Positions 40,440 to 48,880 of a stretch of DNA of 64,000 nt are shown here, piece by piece. A program made the translations under genes and the position numbers. The notes under the pieces are model-generated. The model did no database searches. It worked only from the letters and a program-made list of their open reading frames with translations, and was not told where the DNA came from. Each line of letters starts with the position of its first letter. The stretch's first letter is position 1. Source of the DNA: Betaproteobacteria bacterium (lineage in GTDB: Bacteria; Pseudomonadota; Gammaproteobacteria; Burkholderiales; Casimicrobiaceae); NCBI GenBank assembly GCA_013298765.1, contig JAAFJA010000013.1:1-64000 (forward strand), written 5' to 3'.

Positions 40440-40665
40440 CCTCTCGCTACACGTCAACCGCGCCCGCATGGAACGTATCGTCGTGTTCGACAACGCGGAT
40501 CGCTACGGCATCGTTATAGCCCAAATGGCCGACTATTCGAAAGACGGGAAGATGATATAAAAAGAAGACATCGTGTTCGGCATTGAGACGTTCGCCGAGA
40601 CGCTGCTCGAGCTTTTCAATGGCGAGAATTTTGGGAAGTTGGTTTTGCACGTTGCGGGGATGCAG
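40440..40665 (+). pseudogene. C-terminal remnant of an MDR-family reductase
   Basis: Aligns without gaps to the last 226 bp of the reductase gene (38105-38330). The translation keeps VNRARMERIVVFDNADRY, KEDIVFGIETFAETL and FNGENFGKLVLHVAG, but an in-frame TAA at 40558-40560 breaks it and there is no 5' part. It is more diverged than a recent copy, so it probably derives from a second, related gene that was lost. Confidence 0.85.
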
Positions 40666-40724
40666 CCTCTCAATCAACACTGCGCAACGCCGAGAGTGTT
40701 CCATTTCTAAGTCGAAGTCCTTCC

Positions 40725-41564
40725 ATGAGCTATAGCGCTGTGACGTTCAATGTGATGATTGCTTCGCCGGGCGACGTCGCCTCGGAGAGAGCCATAGTGC
40801 GCGATGTAATTTATGAATGGAATGCCGTAAATTCAAACGCACGAAAGATCGTTCTGCTCCCCGTGGGGTGGGAATCACACTCGTCTCCAGAAATGGGCGC
40901 GGCTCCACAAGCGATCATCAACAATCAAATATTGGCCAAGTGCGATCTACTCATCGGCGTATTCTGGACGAGGATTGGCACGGCCACCGATGACTATTTG
41001 AGTGGTACTGTCGAAGAAATCGAAAAGCACATTGAACTAGGCAGACCAGCAATGCTCTACTTTTCAAGTCAACCAGTCGCCATGGAGACAGTTGATCTTG
41101 ACCAAATCGCGCGCCTTAAGTCGTTCAAAGATTCGTGTCGAACCAGAGGCCTCTATCAGAGTTACGATAGTCACAGCGATTTCAAGGATAAGTTCTATCG
41201 GCACCTTCAACTCAAAGTCAATGAACACTCGCTGTTTCATGGAATCACACCGCCAACAAATTCAAGCACCGTTGAATCGAAAACCCCACTGCCCGCGCTC
41301 TCGAGTGAAGCGAGGATATTGTTGAAACAGGCGAGCCAAGACCCGACCGGCCAGATTTTGTACGTGCGCGCCATCGGCAGCACGCACCTCCAAGTTAGCG
41401 GTAAGAATCTGATTCAATCTGAGGAGCGTAGAGTAATTGCGAAGTGGGAGCAGGCGTTGCAGGAGTTGGTACGCGAACGATTGATACTGGCGCGAGGCTC
41501 TAAGGGAGAAGTCTATGAGGTTACAAATTTGGGGTATCAGATCGCGGACATGATTGCGCTGTAA
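40725..41564 (+). CDS. DUF4062 (TIR-like) protein with winged-helix-like C-terminus
   Basis: A 279-aa protein. The N-terminal DUF4062 domain (about 5-175) shows NVMIASPGDVASERAIVRDV, LLPVGWE, PQAIINNQILAKCDLLIGVFWTRIGT and SGTVEEIE (93-100). DUF4062 is a TIR-related fold often found in bacterial defence and signalling proteins. The C-terminal 85 residues (ERRVIAKWEQALQELVRERL...GEVYEVTNLGYQIAD) look like a winged helix. Two plus-strand genes follow within 550 bp. Composition is more AT-rich than in neighbouring housekeeping genes and decayed fragments lie directly upstream, suggesting acquisition. NADase or other activity is not shown. Confidence 0.8.
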   Translation: MSYSAVTFNVMIASPGDVASERAIVRDVIYEWNAVNSNARKIVLLPVGWESHSSPEMGAAPQAIINNQILAKCDLLIGVFWTRIGTATDDYLSGTVEEIEKHIELGRPAMLYFSSQPVAMETVDLDQIARLKSFKDSCRTRGLYQSYDSHSDFKDKFYRHLQLKVNEHSLFHGITPPTNSSTVESKTPLPALSSEARILLKQASQDPTGQILYVRAIGSTHLQVSGKNLIQSEERRVIAKWEQALQELVRERLILARGSKGEVYEVTNLGYQIADMIAL

Positions 41565-41617
41565 CCGGACTCGCGACCGCAGCCTTCCCGGAACCAGCAA
41601 TTCAACTTTTAGAGGGG

Positions 41618-42046
41618 ATGACGGTGACCATTTCCACAATGTCCGAGATGTGGAGCATTCTCGATGCGTACACGCTGACGCGGGACGAAAAAGAGCGTCC
41701 AGTAAATCACTTAAACGAATGGGGCGGATATTCGCGGCGGCTAAAGATGCCGGTGTTCACCGCATGGAGCGACTTTTCGATTTACGACAAGGTAAACATG
41801 ACGACAAGAGCATTGGTCTGTGACTCTACTTGGGTTAGCGCTGTTGGCGTCAGAAATCAAGAGCGTTGGTTGGCGTTTGCGGAAAAGTCAAACGACGGCG
41901 TGGCAGCGTTTTTTGTCATTCACGCAGTGGATGAGACCGCCTCTCCCCGAGCCGTCAAGTCAATAGACGATCGGCGCGCATTTGTAGGACGAATCGCGCG
42001 AGATGGCGCGCAGACCTTCATTATCGGACAGCCTATAGCAGTTTAA
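41618..42046 (+). CDS. Protein of unknown function in the DUF4062/HEPN-CBS cluster
   Basis: Not recognised. A 142-aa soluble, mixed alpha/beta-looking protein with tryptophan-rich segments (MWSILDAYTLTRDEKE, VFTAWSDFSIYDKVN, VCDSTWVSAVGVRNQERWLAF). The start is uncertain: AGAGGGG abuts the ATG at 41618, whereas a GTG at 41624 or an ATG at 41639 would be better spaced. It lies 53 bp after the DUF4062 gene and 59 bp before the next, all in the same direction. Confidence 0.55.
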   Translation: MTVTISTMSEMWSILDAYTLTRDEKERPVNHLNEWGGYSRRLKMPVFTAWSDFSIYDKVNMTTRALVCDSTWVSAVGVRNQERWLAFAEKSNDGVAAFFVIHAVDETASPRAVKSIDDRRAFVGRIARDGAQTFIIGQPIAV

Positions 42047-42105
42047 GCGGCTAGCTAATGCGCCACTTAGACGATATTTGGCCTCCATACTGACGAATTG
42101 AAAGC

Positions 42106-42885
42106 ATGCCCTCGCACGAAGATCTAAGCCCCCAACAGCGGAGGTATCACCGCGACCAACTTCGCGCCGCCAGATATTCCGCGCTGGCAGACGCAGAAGG
42201 GTTTGGTGCCATTTGCTTTGCGATTGAGGCGCTTGGTGTGTGCTTGTTGGAGGAGAAACGCGATCTTGGTAAGTATTACGAACCGATAAAGCGACTGGCG
42301 GCGAACTCCATAACGCTTAGTGCACTTGCCGACCAATTTCCAACGGCTTTTACGCGGTTCGAACCGCTCTACAACACTATCAAGCGAGCTCGCAATGACG
42401 CGATGCACAGCGGGATTTACGCCCGTCACGCAACTGCGGCAGCAATTGAACTTTGCATCGGACTTGAAGAGGCAATTATGAGAAGCACCATTATGGCCCC
42501 GCAACTGGTCAAGGATCTCATGGTCAAAACACCAGTAACTGTGGAGATGTGGCAACCGATTGCACTAGCGCGTCAACTAATGCTGATGCATTCGTTTTCG
42601 TTCCTGCCTGTGTTTCACGGGACATGGAAGTTGCTATCTGAGGTTGCGCTAGTGAAGTATTTGTCGCAGGATAACTTTGCGGCCGCTATGGGGCGATCAA
42701 TTGACGACGCCTTGACGAAAAATCTGGTACTGCTGGACGCGATAGTCGTCGCGCCCGAGCAACGCGTGCCAGATTTGCTTGCGAACACGCAAGTAACGAG
42801 TTTCCAATCAATTTGGTTAGTGCAAAGTACGCAGGCACCTCGCGATCACTTGGACGGTATTTTGTCGCCGTTCGAATTGATGTAA
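42106..42885 (+). CDS. HEPN-like domain fused to a CBS pair
   Basis: A 259-aa protein in two parts. The N-terminal 125 residues are helical and contain RNDAMH (96-101), which fits the R-N-x3-H catalytic motif of HEPN ribonucleases. The C-terminal half holds two CBS-type repeats: VKDLMVKTPVTVEMWQPIA to FSFLPVFHG, and ALTKNLVLLDAIVVAPEQR to the end. CBS pairs usually sense adenine nucleotides or related ligands. The combination suggests a ligand-gated RNase or a nucleic-acid-binding regulator. Last gene of the three-gene cluster. The HEPN call rests on one motif and helical context only. Confidence 0.6.
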   Translation: MPSHEDLSPQQRRYHRDQLRAARYSALADAEGFGAICFAIEALGVCLLEEKRDLGKYYEPIKRLAANSITLSALADQFPTAFTRFEPLYNTIKRARNDAMHSGIYARHATAAAIELCIGLEEAIMRSTIMAPQLVKDLMVKTPVTVEMWQPIALARQLMLMHSFSFLPVFHGTWKLLSEVALVKYLSQDNFAAAMGRSIDDALTKNLVLLDAIVVAPEQRVPDLLANTQVTSFQSIWLVQSTQAPRDHLDGILSPFELM

Positions 42886-43183
42886 CGGCTCGTCGGTAGG
42901 AACGTACGGCTCCATCGTGTTGTGTCGGCGAAAGCTGTTTGAACGCGTGGTTCGATGTGCCGCCGCATTCGGCGGAACCGCAAGCGCTCCGCCCTACGCC
43001 ACCCGCTCCCGCCGCATATCCGTCGTGCGGGTGTCCGCCGCTAGAATTTGCTTGGCCCGTCGACGCGCCCAGCTTTCATGTGGCGCGCTCGCCCGTCGGT
43101 TCATCGCGACAACACGCAAACGTGCCTGGATACTTCGGCCTGCTGATCCCCGCAGCGCAACCAAACCCAAAAGATATTCATCC
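42886..43183. other. Intergenic stretch before the hydrolase pseudogene
   Basis: No gene was recognised. The sequence returns to the high GC of the chromosome after about 42.9 kb. The frame continuous with the hydrolase stub is open upstream here but is Arg/Ala-rich and lacks any family sequence. Confidence 0.4.
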
Positions 43184-43588
43184 ATGTTTGCCCGTTCCCA
43201 CTTTGCTTTTCGTGCCCTCCCGCTTGTCATGGCATTGGCCTGTGCCGCGCTGCTGCTGCCTGCCGCACATGCTGCTGATGCCGCTCTTGCAACCCAATCG
43301 GGCTTTCGCCAAATGACGGTGACCGCCAGCAGTGCGGATGCCAAGCCGGCCCACTTCGCGCTGTATTACCCGACGCCTGATTCGGCGCGCGTGATTCCAA
43401 TGGGGCCGTTCCCGCAGACCGTGGCCATCAACGGAGCGCCGGAGTCGAAAGTGAAGGGCCCAATCGTGATCAGTCATGGCACGGCCTCCACTGAGACGGG
43501 CTTTGCGACGCAGGCGCAGGCGCTGGCGCGCAACGCTTATCTGGTTGCGAGTGTCTAGCACGCGGGTGACGCATGGCAGCGCTAGGCT
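43184..43588 (+). pseudogene. Truncated exported alpha/beta-hydrolase (dienelactone-hydrolase-like)
   Basis: From the ATG at 43184 the product has a clear signal peptide (FARSHFAFRALPLVMALACA ... AHA) and the start of a predicted dienelactone-hydrolase-type domain (ALYYPTPDS, PIVISHGTASTETGFATQAQALA). A TAG at 43556 stops it at 124 codons. Reading on in frame gives HAGDAWQR, which resembles the segment expected next, then a second TAG at 43586. No catalytic serine region remains, so this is a 5' relic. Confidence 0.7.
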
Positions 43589-43871
43589 AGTCGCTCGTTC
43601 GCCGCGAGGAAGTCTGCTCTTCGCCTCTTTAACTCTGCTACTCGCCTGCGTTGACATCTGACAGTCGTTCTCGCGGCTTCCGTCGCGTCAAGTTCTATCT
43701 GTGTTTCCACTTCTCCTGCTGTCGCGCTTCTTGGGGCCAGTTTTACGAAAAGAATCTCTCCGTTAGCATTGATGAATCAATCAATTCACAGAAAAATGAG
43801 CGACTAGGGCTTATACCGTGCGCAAGTCAGCGCATTGATTAAGCGAAAAAATCGCGATTTGGGGAATCTTT
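43589..43871. other. Upstream region of the LRR-protein gene
   Basis: No gene seen. It contains GACTAGGGCTTATA (43802-43815) and an ATTGATGAATCAATCAATTCA segment (about 43768-43788) rich in short inverted repeats. This may be a badly worn 84-bp element or an operator for the gene at 43872. Confidence 0.3.
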
Positions 43872-45521
43872 ATGCGCAGTATCCGCACGCAACAACGGTT
43901 GCACGTGTCATTTGAACGTCTTTGCCAGGCGCTGCAACGCGGCGCCCGCTTCTTCGCGCTACTTTTGTTCGCGGGAACGACGACGCTGAGTCATGCGGCG
44001 ATTCCTCAAGCGGAGCGTGATGTATTGATGGCGCTGTACACGGGGTCGAATGGCTCGGGGTGGTCTAACCGTACGAATTGGCGCAACCCGGCGAACACCG
44101 ACTTCAACAGTAGCGGTACCGAGTGCACTTGGTTTGGCATCACCTGTAACGGTGCCGGTACGCAGGTCACGTCAATTGATCTGCCGAATAACGGATTGAA
44201 TGGCGTCTTGCCCGCGTCGTTGAGCGCGCTCAACGCGCTGACGTATCTCGATCTCAGCGGAAACGCCTTGAGCGGCACGATCTCTGCGCTTTCTGGGCTT
44301 ACATCGCTGCAAACCGTTTATTTCAGTACCAACCAGTTTACTGGCGCTATTCCCGCGTTATCAGGTCTAGCGTCACTTCAGCTGTTTGAGGCGTTTAACA
44401 ATCAACTCAATGCCCCGCTTCCGGCGCTGACCGGTCTCACCGCGTTGCGGCGGTTTGACGTGAGCCGCAATCAGATCCCCGGCGCGCTTCCGGCGCTGAC
44501 GGGCTTAACGCAGCTCCAGGTTTTCTACGCGTACGGCAATTCGCTGCGTGGGTCGCTGCCATCGCTTGCCGGGCTTTCGGCGCTGCGCGAGTTTTATGTC
44601 GCGCAAAACTTGCTGACCGGCAACCTGCCTTCACTGACTGGTTTAGCCGCCTTGGAGTATTTCGACGTCAGCCAAAACGAGCTGACCGGATCGATTCCGA
44701 GCCTGTCGGGGCTCTCGTCATTACAGCGGTTTTACGTCAACAGCAACCAGCTCACGGGGGCAATTCCTGCGGTGCCAGCGCCTTCTGCCTTGCTCTCGGA
44801 GAACTCTCAACTTTGCCCCAATCAGCTCACCAATTCCACAAATGCCGCGTGGGATGCAGCAACGCCAGGTGCAACCTGGAACATTGGCTGCATCTCGCCG
44901 CGCATTGAATCCACCCTGACTTTTGGCTCTGCCCCAACGTTGCTGCTTGGCGGCTCCGGTAACGTTTCAACGAGCGTGGCTCCGCTTCCGGGCTCCAGCA
45001 TCGCAACCGCATACACGAGCCTCACGCCGACGGTGTGTAGCGTAGACATCAGCTCCGGTGCAGTCGTGGTGTTACCAACGGCGAGTTACGGTGACATTTG
45101 TACGATTGCCGCTGACAAATCGGGTGACCTTCTTTACAACAGTGCGCCGCAAACACAACAAAATATTCGTATCTCGGCATCTGTATGCAGTCTCGATGTC
45201 AATGGTGATTTTTCACTTTCACCAGCGACGGATGGCGTATTGATTGTGCGCTACTTGTTAGGGTTCAGGGATAGCGCGCTGATCGCCGGTCTAGCGCTGA
45301 CCGGATCGCGCACATCGGCAAACGATATACAGACTTTTTTGGCCGCAAGGAATTTCAGCGTGCGCGGGCTATCGGCGGCATCCGCTGTCGCGCCGGTAGA
45401 CGGGGTGGTAATCATGCGATATCTGCAAAAGCTACCCGCTGCGTCGCTACTCGGCGGAACTGGGATCGCTCCCGCCGACACGACCACCGTATTCAATCGA
45501 GTGAAGGCGTTCTGTAGTTAG
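43872..45521 (+). CDS. Exported leucine-rich-repeat protein with dockerin-like C-terminal module
   Basis: A 549-aa protein. A long N-terminal segment with a signal-like core (ARFFALLLFAGTTTLSHA) leads to an LRR cap (AERDVLMALYTGSNGSGWS..NWR). About nine leucine-rich repeats follow, of the LTGLTALRRFDVSRNQIPGALP type (about 85-300), similar to plant-type LRRs. A linker leads to a C-terminal dockerin-like module: LDVNGDFSLSPATDGVLIVR, RYLLG, then PVDGVVIMRYL and a final Cys. The same module forms the N-terminus of the two large repeat proteins at 4213 and 7246. Ligand unknown; probably secreted or surface-held. Confidence 0.78.
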   Translation: MRSIRTQQRLHVSFERLCQALQRGARFFALLLFAGTTTLSHAAIPQAERDVLMALYTGSNGSGWSNRTNWRNPANTDFNSSGTECTWFGITCNGAGTQVTSIDLPNNGLNGVLPASLSALNALTYLDLSGNALSGTISALSGLTSLQTVYFSTNQFTGAIPALSGLASLQLFEAFNNQLNAPLPALTGLTALRRFDVSRNQIPGALPALTGLTQLQVFYAYGNSLRGSLPSLAGLSALREFYVAQNLLTGNLPSLTGLAALEYFDVSQNELTGSIPSLSGLSSLQRFYVNSNQLTGAIPAVPAPSALLSENSQLCPNQLTNSTNAAWDAATPGATWNIGCISPRIESTLTFGSAPTLLLGGSGNVSTSVAPLPGSSIATAYTSLTPTVCSVDISSGAVVVLPTASYGDICTIAADKSGDLLYNSAPQTQQNIRISASVCSLDVNGDFSLSPATDGVLIVRYLLGFRDSALIAGLALTGSRTSANDIQTFLAARNFSVRGLSAASAVAPVDGVVIMRYLQKLPAASLLGGTGIAPADTTTVFNRVKAFCS

Positions 45522-45936
45522 GCCTCCAGCCAAGCCCTTCCAACATGTTCAGCAATATTGAATGAATGGAATGAACGGGGGCAGACACTATTGAGTCCAT
45601 GAGCGCGTTCTCTAAGGGCTACTACTGTGTCAAGGCACCGAGGTGGGCCCCTATCGAGGATGCGCTGCTTCGCGTTGGGTTGGCACCCGTCGCGCCGGTG
45701 ATGACCGCTGCGCCGCGCAGCCCCCAGCGAATGGCTCAGAAAGCCGCTAGAGCCGGAGGATTGCACGCGACGCGAAACGGTTGTCTCAAACGCCGTCACG
45801 ATTGTTGCGCGAAAACTGGGTCGCCAAGCAAAACGCTGTGCACAGCCGCCCTCTTCGACGTGCCGCTGGGCGGCGCGAACACGTTCGCAGTCGCCGCTCA
45901 TCTGGTACTGTCGTTAAGCGCTGCAGTCAGCAGCTC
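45522..45936. other. Gap without a convincing gene
   Basis: Open frames exist on both strands but none has a family resemblance, good start or plausible composition. The stretch AACGGGGGCAGACACTATT (about 45574-45592) resembles sequences that flank mobile repeats in betaproteobacteria, but nothing more of a transposase is visible. Confidence 0.4.
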
Positions 45937-45967
45937 GCAGGGCGGAACGCTTGCGGTTCCGCCCTGC
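45937..45967 (-). terminator. Strong hairpin after the DUF1269 gene
   Basis: GCAGGGCGGAAC (45937-45948), a 7-nt loop and GTTCCGCCCTGC (45956-45967) form a perfect 12-bp stem 16 bp beyond the stop of the gene at 45984. There is no U-run after it on either strand, so it may protect mRNA ends rather than terminate on its own. Confidence 0.5.
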
Positions 45968-45983
45968 GCGCTATCAGAGCTGA

Positions 45984-46784
45984 CTAAACGGTCAAGGCCT
46001 CTTTGGTCAGCCCCCACGCCTCGGACAACTTGGCGCCGCGTTCGTGATATCCGGCTTTCATCGCTTTCATGCGCTGTTCGATCTTCGCCTTCGCGTCACC
46101 TGTTGCCTCACTGAGCTGCGTTTTGAGCGCCGCGGCTTTTTTACTGGCTTCGTGCTCAAAGACGTCGACGCGTTCTTTCGCACCCGCGACGGCGACGTCC
46201 AGACGTTTCTGTGTTGCGGTTAGTTGCGCGTGGAGTTTCGCTTTTGCCGCGCCTGTAGCGCGTCCTGCTTCGGCTTCAAGCGCCTTGATTTCTGATTTGA
46301 AAGCACCGACGTCGCGGTCATACTGCGCATCAACGATATCGCTGCGGTTGCGCCGGAATACGACGCCCCCAGCATTCTCTAGCGCTGAATCCACTGGCGT
46401 CACCCATTCCTCGTCAATTTCTGCGAGTAGCGCCACTTTGCCCGGCTGCAGGCGATTTTCGGCCTCTTCGACAAAGTCAAGTCCCACGCCGGCAACCCAG
46501 AAGTCGCGAAGCGCACCGAGTGTCGTGCCAGCCGCTGCGCCGACCACGACGCCGACGGGTCCGGCCAACAGGCCGATCAGCGCGCCGACCGCCAGACCAA
46601 CGCCCGCGCCAAGTGCGCCGCGATCTGCGGACTCCTTGACACTCACGAGTCCATGACTGTCTTTGGTAATCACGCCCGTCGCATACAGCGAAATGTCGCC
46701 CTCAGCATGCAGCTTGCGCAGCGCGTGAAGACCGGCATCCGCCGCTGTTTCAGTATCAAACATTGCTACTAGCATCTTGTTCAT
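45984..46784 (-). CDS. DUF1269-type membrane-associated stress protein
   Basis: A 266-aa protein. The N-terminus (MLVAMFDTETAADAGLHALRK) and a glycine-zipper membrane segment (GALGAGVGLAVGALIGLLAG, about 75-105) match DUF1269 proteins of unknown function, often linked to envelope stress. The C-terminal 110 residues are a charged Ala/Lys-rich helix that probably forms a coiled coil (KAKIEQRMKAMKAGYHERG). Same strand as, and 61 bp after, the PRC-barrel gene, whose C-terminus has a similar Ala/Lys helix. Confidence 0.75.
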   Translation of the reverse strand: MNKMLVAMFDTETAADAGLHALRKLHAEGDISLYATGVITKDSHGLVSVKESADRGALGAGVGLAVGALIGLLAGPVGVVVGAAAGTTLGALRDFWVAGVGLDFVEEAENRLQPGKVALLAEIDEEWVTPVDSALENAGGVVFRRNRSDIVDAQYDRDVGAFKSEIKALEAEAGRATGAAKAKLHAQLTATQKRLDVAVAGAKERVDVFEHEASKKAAALKTQLSEATGDAKAKIEQRMKAMKAGYHERGAKLSEAWGLTKEALTV

Positions 46785-46845
46785 AGTGTGTCCTTCATCA
46801 ATTTATGGACGCGGCGAAGCTATCGCCGCAGTGGCGGTACGGGAC

Positions 46846-47523
46846 TCAGCCCGTGGCTGCATCGAGCGACTTGCGTACACGGGCGGTTGCAGCGCTAACG
46901 CCAGCTTCGAAATCACGCCAGTGGGTGACCGTTGCCTTCTTCAGTTCGGTCAGCTTGCCTTCCGCCGACGTGACATCGCTCTTCAGCGCGGCGACCTGCG
47001 TGTCGATTCGCGCCTTTACGTCGGAAGCGGCGGCGCTTGTCGCCTTCTCGAGATCTGCCATTCGCCTTTTTCCGTTGGCAATATCCTTCTCGGCCGCAGC
47101 GACGAATTGATCGCGTCGAGTCGTATCGGTGGCGTATTCAAAACGAGGCAATCCCTTGATAGCGTCTTTCGTTGCACCGGCCATGATCAGTTTTCCGGCA
47201 CGATCCTGAATCTGGACGACTGGAATGGCCACGTCATGCCGACCAATGCCGACAAAGCCGCCCGCGCCGACGATCACGTACGACACGTTTCGGTCCGGCG
47301 AAATGATCAGGTCTTCGACGGTACCAACCCGCTGTCCAGCGTCGTTGTAGACGGCCTTGCCCATCAACGTCTTCTTGACACTCCAGCCCATGGCAAGTTG
47401 GGTTGATTCGGTGATGCTTACGCCCACCGTCGTGGTGCCGCCAGCGACCTGCGCCGACACCCAGTTTGCGCTGGTCAGTGCCGCGCAGGCGGTCATCGCT
47501 ACCAGAATGAAGCGTTTCTTCAT
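46846..47523 (-). CDS. Exported PRC-barrel domain protein
   Basis: From the ATG at 47523 the 225-aa product has a signal peptide (KKRFILVAMTACAALTSANW) followed by a PRC-barrel domain (about 55-125: GKAVYNDAGQRVGTVEDLIISP, YVIVGAGGFVGIGRHDVAIP). A long helical tail with charged heptads follows. PRC-barrels in exported proteins occur in stress-induced envelope proteins; function here unknown. Likely transcribed with the DUF1269 gene downstream. Confidence 0.8.
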   Translation of the reverse strand: MKKRFILVAMTACAALTSANWVSAQVAGGTTTVGVSITESTQLAMGWSVKKTLMGKAVYNDAGQRVGTVEDLIISPDRNVSYVIVGAGGFVGIGRHDVAIPVVQIQDRAGKLIMAGATKDAIKGLPRFEYATDTTRRDQFVAAAEKDIANGKRRMADLEKATSAAASDVKARIDTQVAALKSDVTSAEGKLTELKKATVTHWRDFEAGVSAATARVRKSLDAATG

Positions 47524-47962
47524 GATTTGATCCTGTATCTGTTGTGCAGTGTTGAGTGTCCCGATCACGACAAGCTAAACCGGGTTTTGCGCTGTCTGAC
47601 ACCGAAGCTGCAATGAATGCCGACACGTAGCGGTGGCGAATTTGCCCCGTACGTTCGTACTCTACGTGCCTGACCGTCACGTGTCTGTTCGATTCCGAAC
47701 ATACATCCGGATGCTGCCAATTCGTTCAGGAAAATGAACGGTTCAGCGCATGAGGACGACATCGCTTTAGCGTTTCAGCTTGCGCGAAATCTTCAGGATG
47801 AAGCGGCGTAGGTCGCGAGAGTATTGGGCGCGCGATTGAAGGCGCATGCGGCTTAGCGCGATGGCCGGTGGGCGATGCGTTTTCTAGACCGAGCCGAAAA
47901 ATTCGTTGCGCAGAGCTTTCTGCAATCGCATTCTCACTTCATCGATAGCGATTTTGCGAGAC
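47524..47962. other. Intergenic stretch upstream of the PRC-barrel gene
   Basis: About 440 bp with no gene recognised. Short frames occur but lack family sequence and good starts. The right end meets copy E of the 84-bp element. The promoter of the PRC-barrel/DUF1269 pair must lie here; no clear consensus was seen. Confidence 0.4.
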
Positions 47963-48046
47963 GCCCGATTTAATTGGGGCATTGATCGCATTTAATGCTT
48001 TATCGAAAACGTACTTTTTCTATGGCTTGCCCATTGAACTAGCGTT
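47963..48046. repeat. 84-bp dispersed palindromic element, copy E
   Basis: Left arm GCCCGATTTAATTGGGGC (47963-47980), exact central TCGA (48003-48006), right arm GCCCATTGAACTAGCG (from 48029). The right part covers the last codons and the TAG of the DUF599 gene. Confidence 0.83.
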
Positions 48047-48751
48047 TTTATGCGCAGTTTTCGCATCCACTTCGCCATTGAGAACGTCCAGCGTTCGCGA
48101 GTGAAACTCCATGCGATAGAGCATCACGGTCACGACCACGGTCCCAGCGATGAAAAAGAGCGGTTGTACAAACCAGAGCAGCGCGGCCAGTGCAAAGTAA
48201 TACGCGCGCAGCCCTTGCCCGAAGTTCTCTCCGGCGAGTTTGAGAATGCCGGCAGCGCGCAATGCGATGCTTTGATCATGCTCATCGATCGCAGTGTTCG
48301 GCGATATCGATCCGACCAAAATCGTGACGAAATTGAATTGCCGCACCGACCACGTGAATTTCACCAATGCATAAATGAAAAGCAGAATCAGCAGCACTAT
48401 CTTCGCCTCAAGCAACTGCTGCGACGTGCGCTGCGCGAACGGCAAGTTCTCAAATACTTCGACGCTCTTTTCGACCGAGCCAAACAGCGCGAGCAAGCCG
48501 CCCAACACGAGAATCGTGGTTGACGAGAAAAACGTTGCGCTGTGAAGCAAGTTTGAAACAAGCGCAGAGTCGACGATGCGATTTTCTCGGGTCAGCGTCT
48601 GCTGAAACCAGCGCTCACGAAACGGGTTCATGACCGTGAGCAAACTCGGCCGATCGTTGGCGTGGCGTTTCGCGAACCAGTCATAGCCAAACCAACACGC
48701 AACGAAGACGAGAAACGCGATCAAATCAAGATGAGAGTATTGGAGCTTCAT
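48020..48751 (-). CDS. DUF599 family membrane protein
   Basis: A 243-aa polytopic membrane protein of the DUF599 family (LIAFLVFVACWFGYDWFA, MNPFRERWFQQTLTRENRIVD, ILVLGGLLALFGS, GLRAYYFALAALLWFVQPLFF). Function not established. Its final residues (NASSMGKP) and stop lie in copy E of the dispersed element. A 137-bp piece of the gene is duplicated at 40262-40398. Confidence 0.85.
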   Translation of the reverse strand: MKLQYSHLDLIAFLVFVACWFGYDWFAKRHANDRPSLLTVMNPFRERWFQQTLTRENRIVDSALVSNLLHSATFFSSTTILVLGGLLALFGSVEKSVEVFENLPFAQRTSQQLLEAKIVLLILLFIYALVKFTWSVRQFNFVTILVGSISPNTAIDEHDQSIALRAAGILKLAGENFGQGLRAYYFALAALLWFVQPLFFIAGTVVVTVMLYRMEFHSRTLDVLNGEVDAKTAHKNASSMGKP

Positions 48752-48762
48752 TCGTTCCGACG

Positions 48763-48837
48763 GTAGGCGCGGGCTTGAACGCGCACTTCACACGCGATGA
48801 GTTTGAGAGCGCGGAGCGCGGTCAAGCCCGCGCCTAC
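48763..48837. repeat. REP-like inverted repeat
   Basis: GTAGGCGCGGGCTTGA (48763-48778) and its exact inverse TCAAGCCCGCGCCTAC (48822-48837) are separated by 43 bp; a GCGC pair just inside extends the pairing. It lies between DUF599 and glmM. The arms resemble the GTAGG.GCGGGCTTGA class of intergenic palindromes and differ from both the 84-bp family and the 35.3-kb element. Confidence 0.85.
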
Positions 48838-48880
48838 ACCCTGCACACATGCTCTGAAGCGTTGCATCACGAGAGTGCGC

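Noticed and set aside
43720-43880. An eleventh 84-bp element upstream of the LRR gene
   Set aside because: GACTAGGGC and a central TTGA are present, but no second arm falls at the 65-67-bp spacing in either direction; at best a very worn copy.
45599-46114. A 171-codon plus-strand frame after the LRR gene
   Set aside because: It overlaps the DUF1269 gene on the other strand, has no good start and no recognisable domain.
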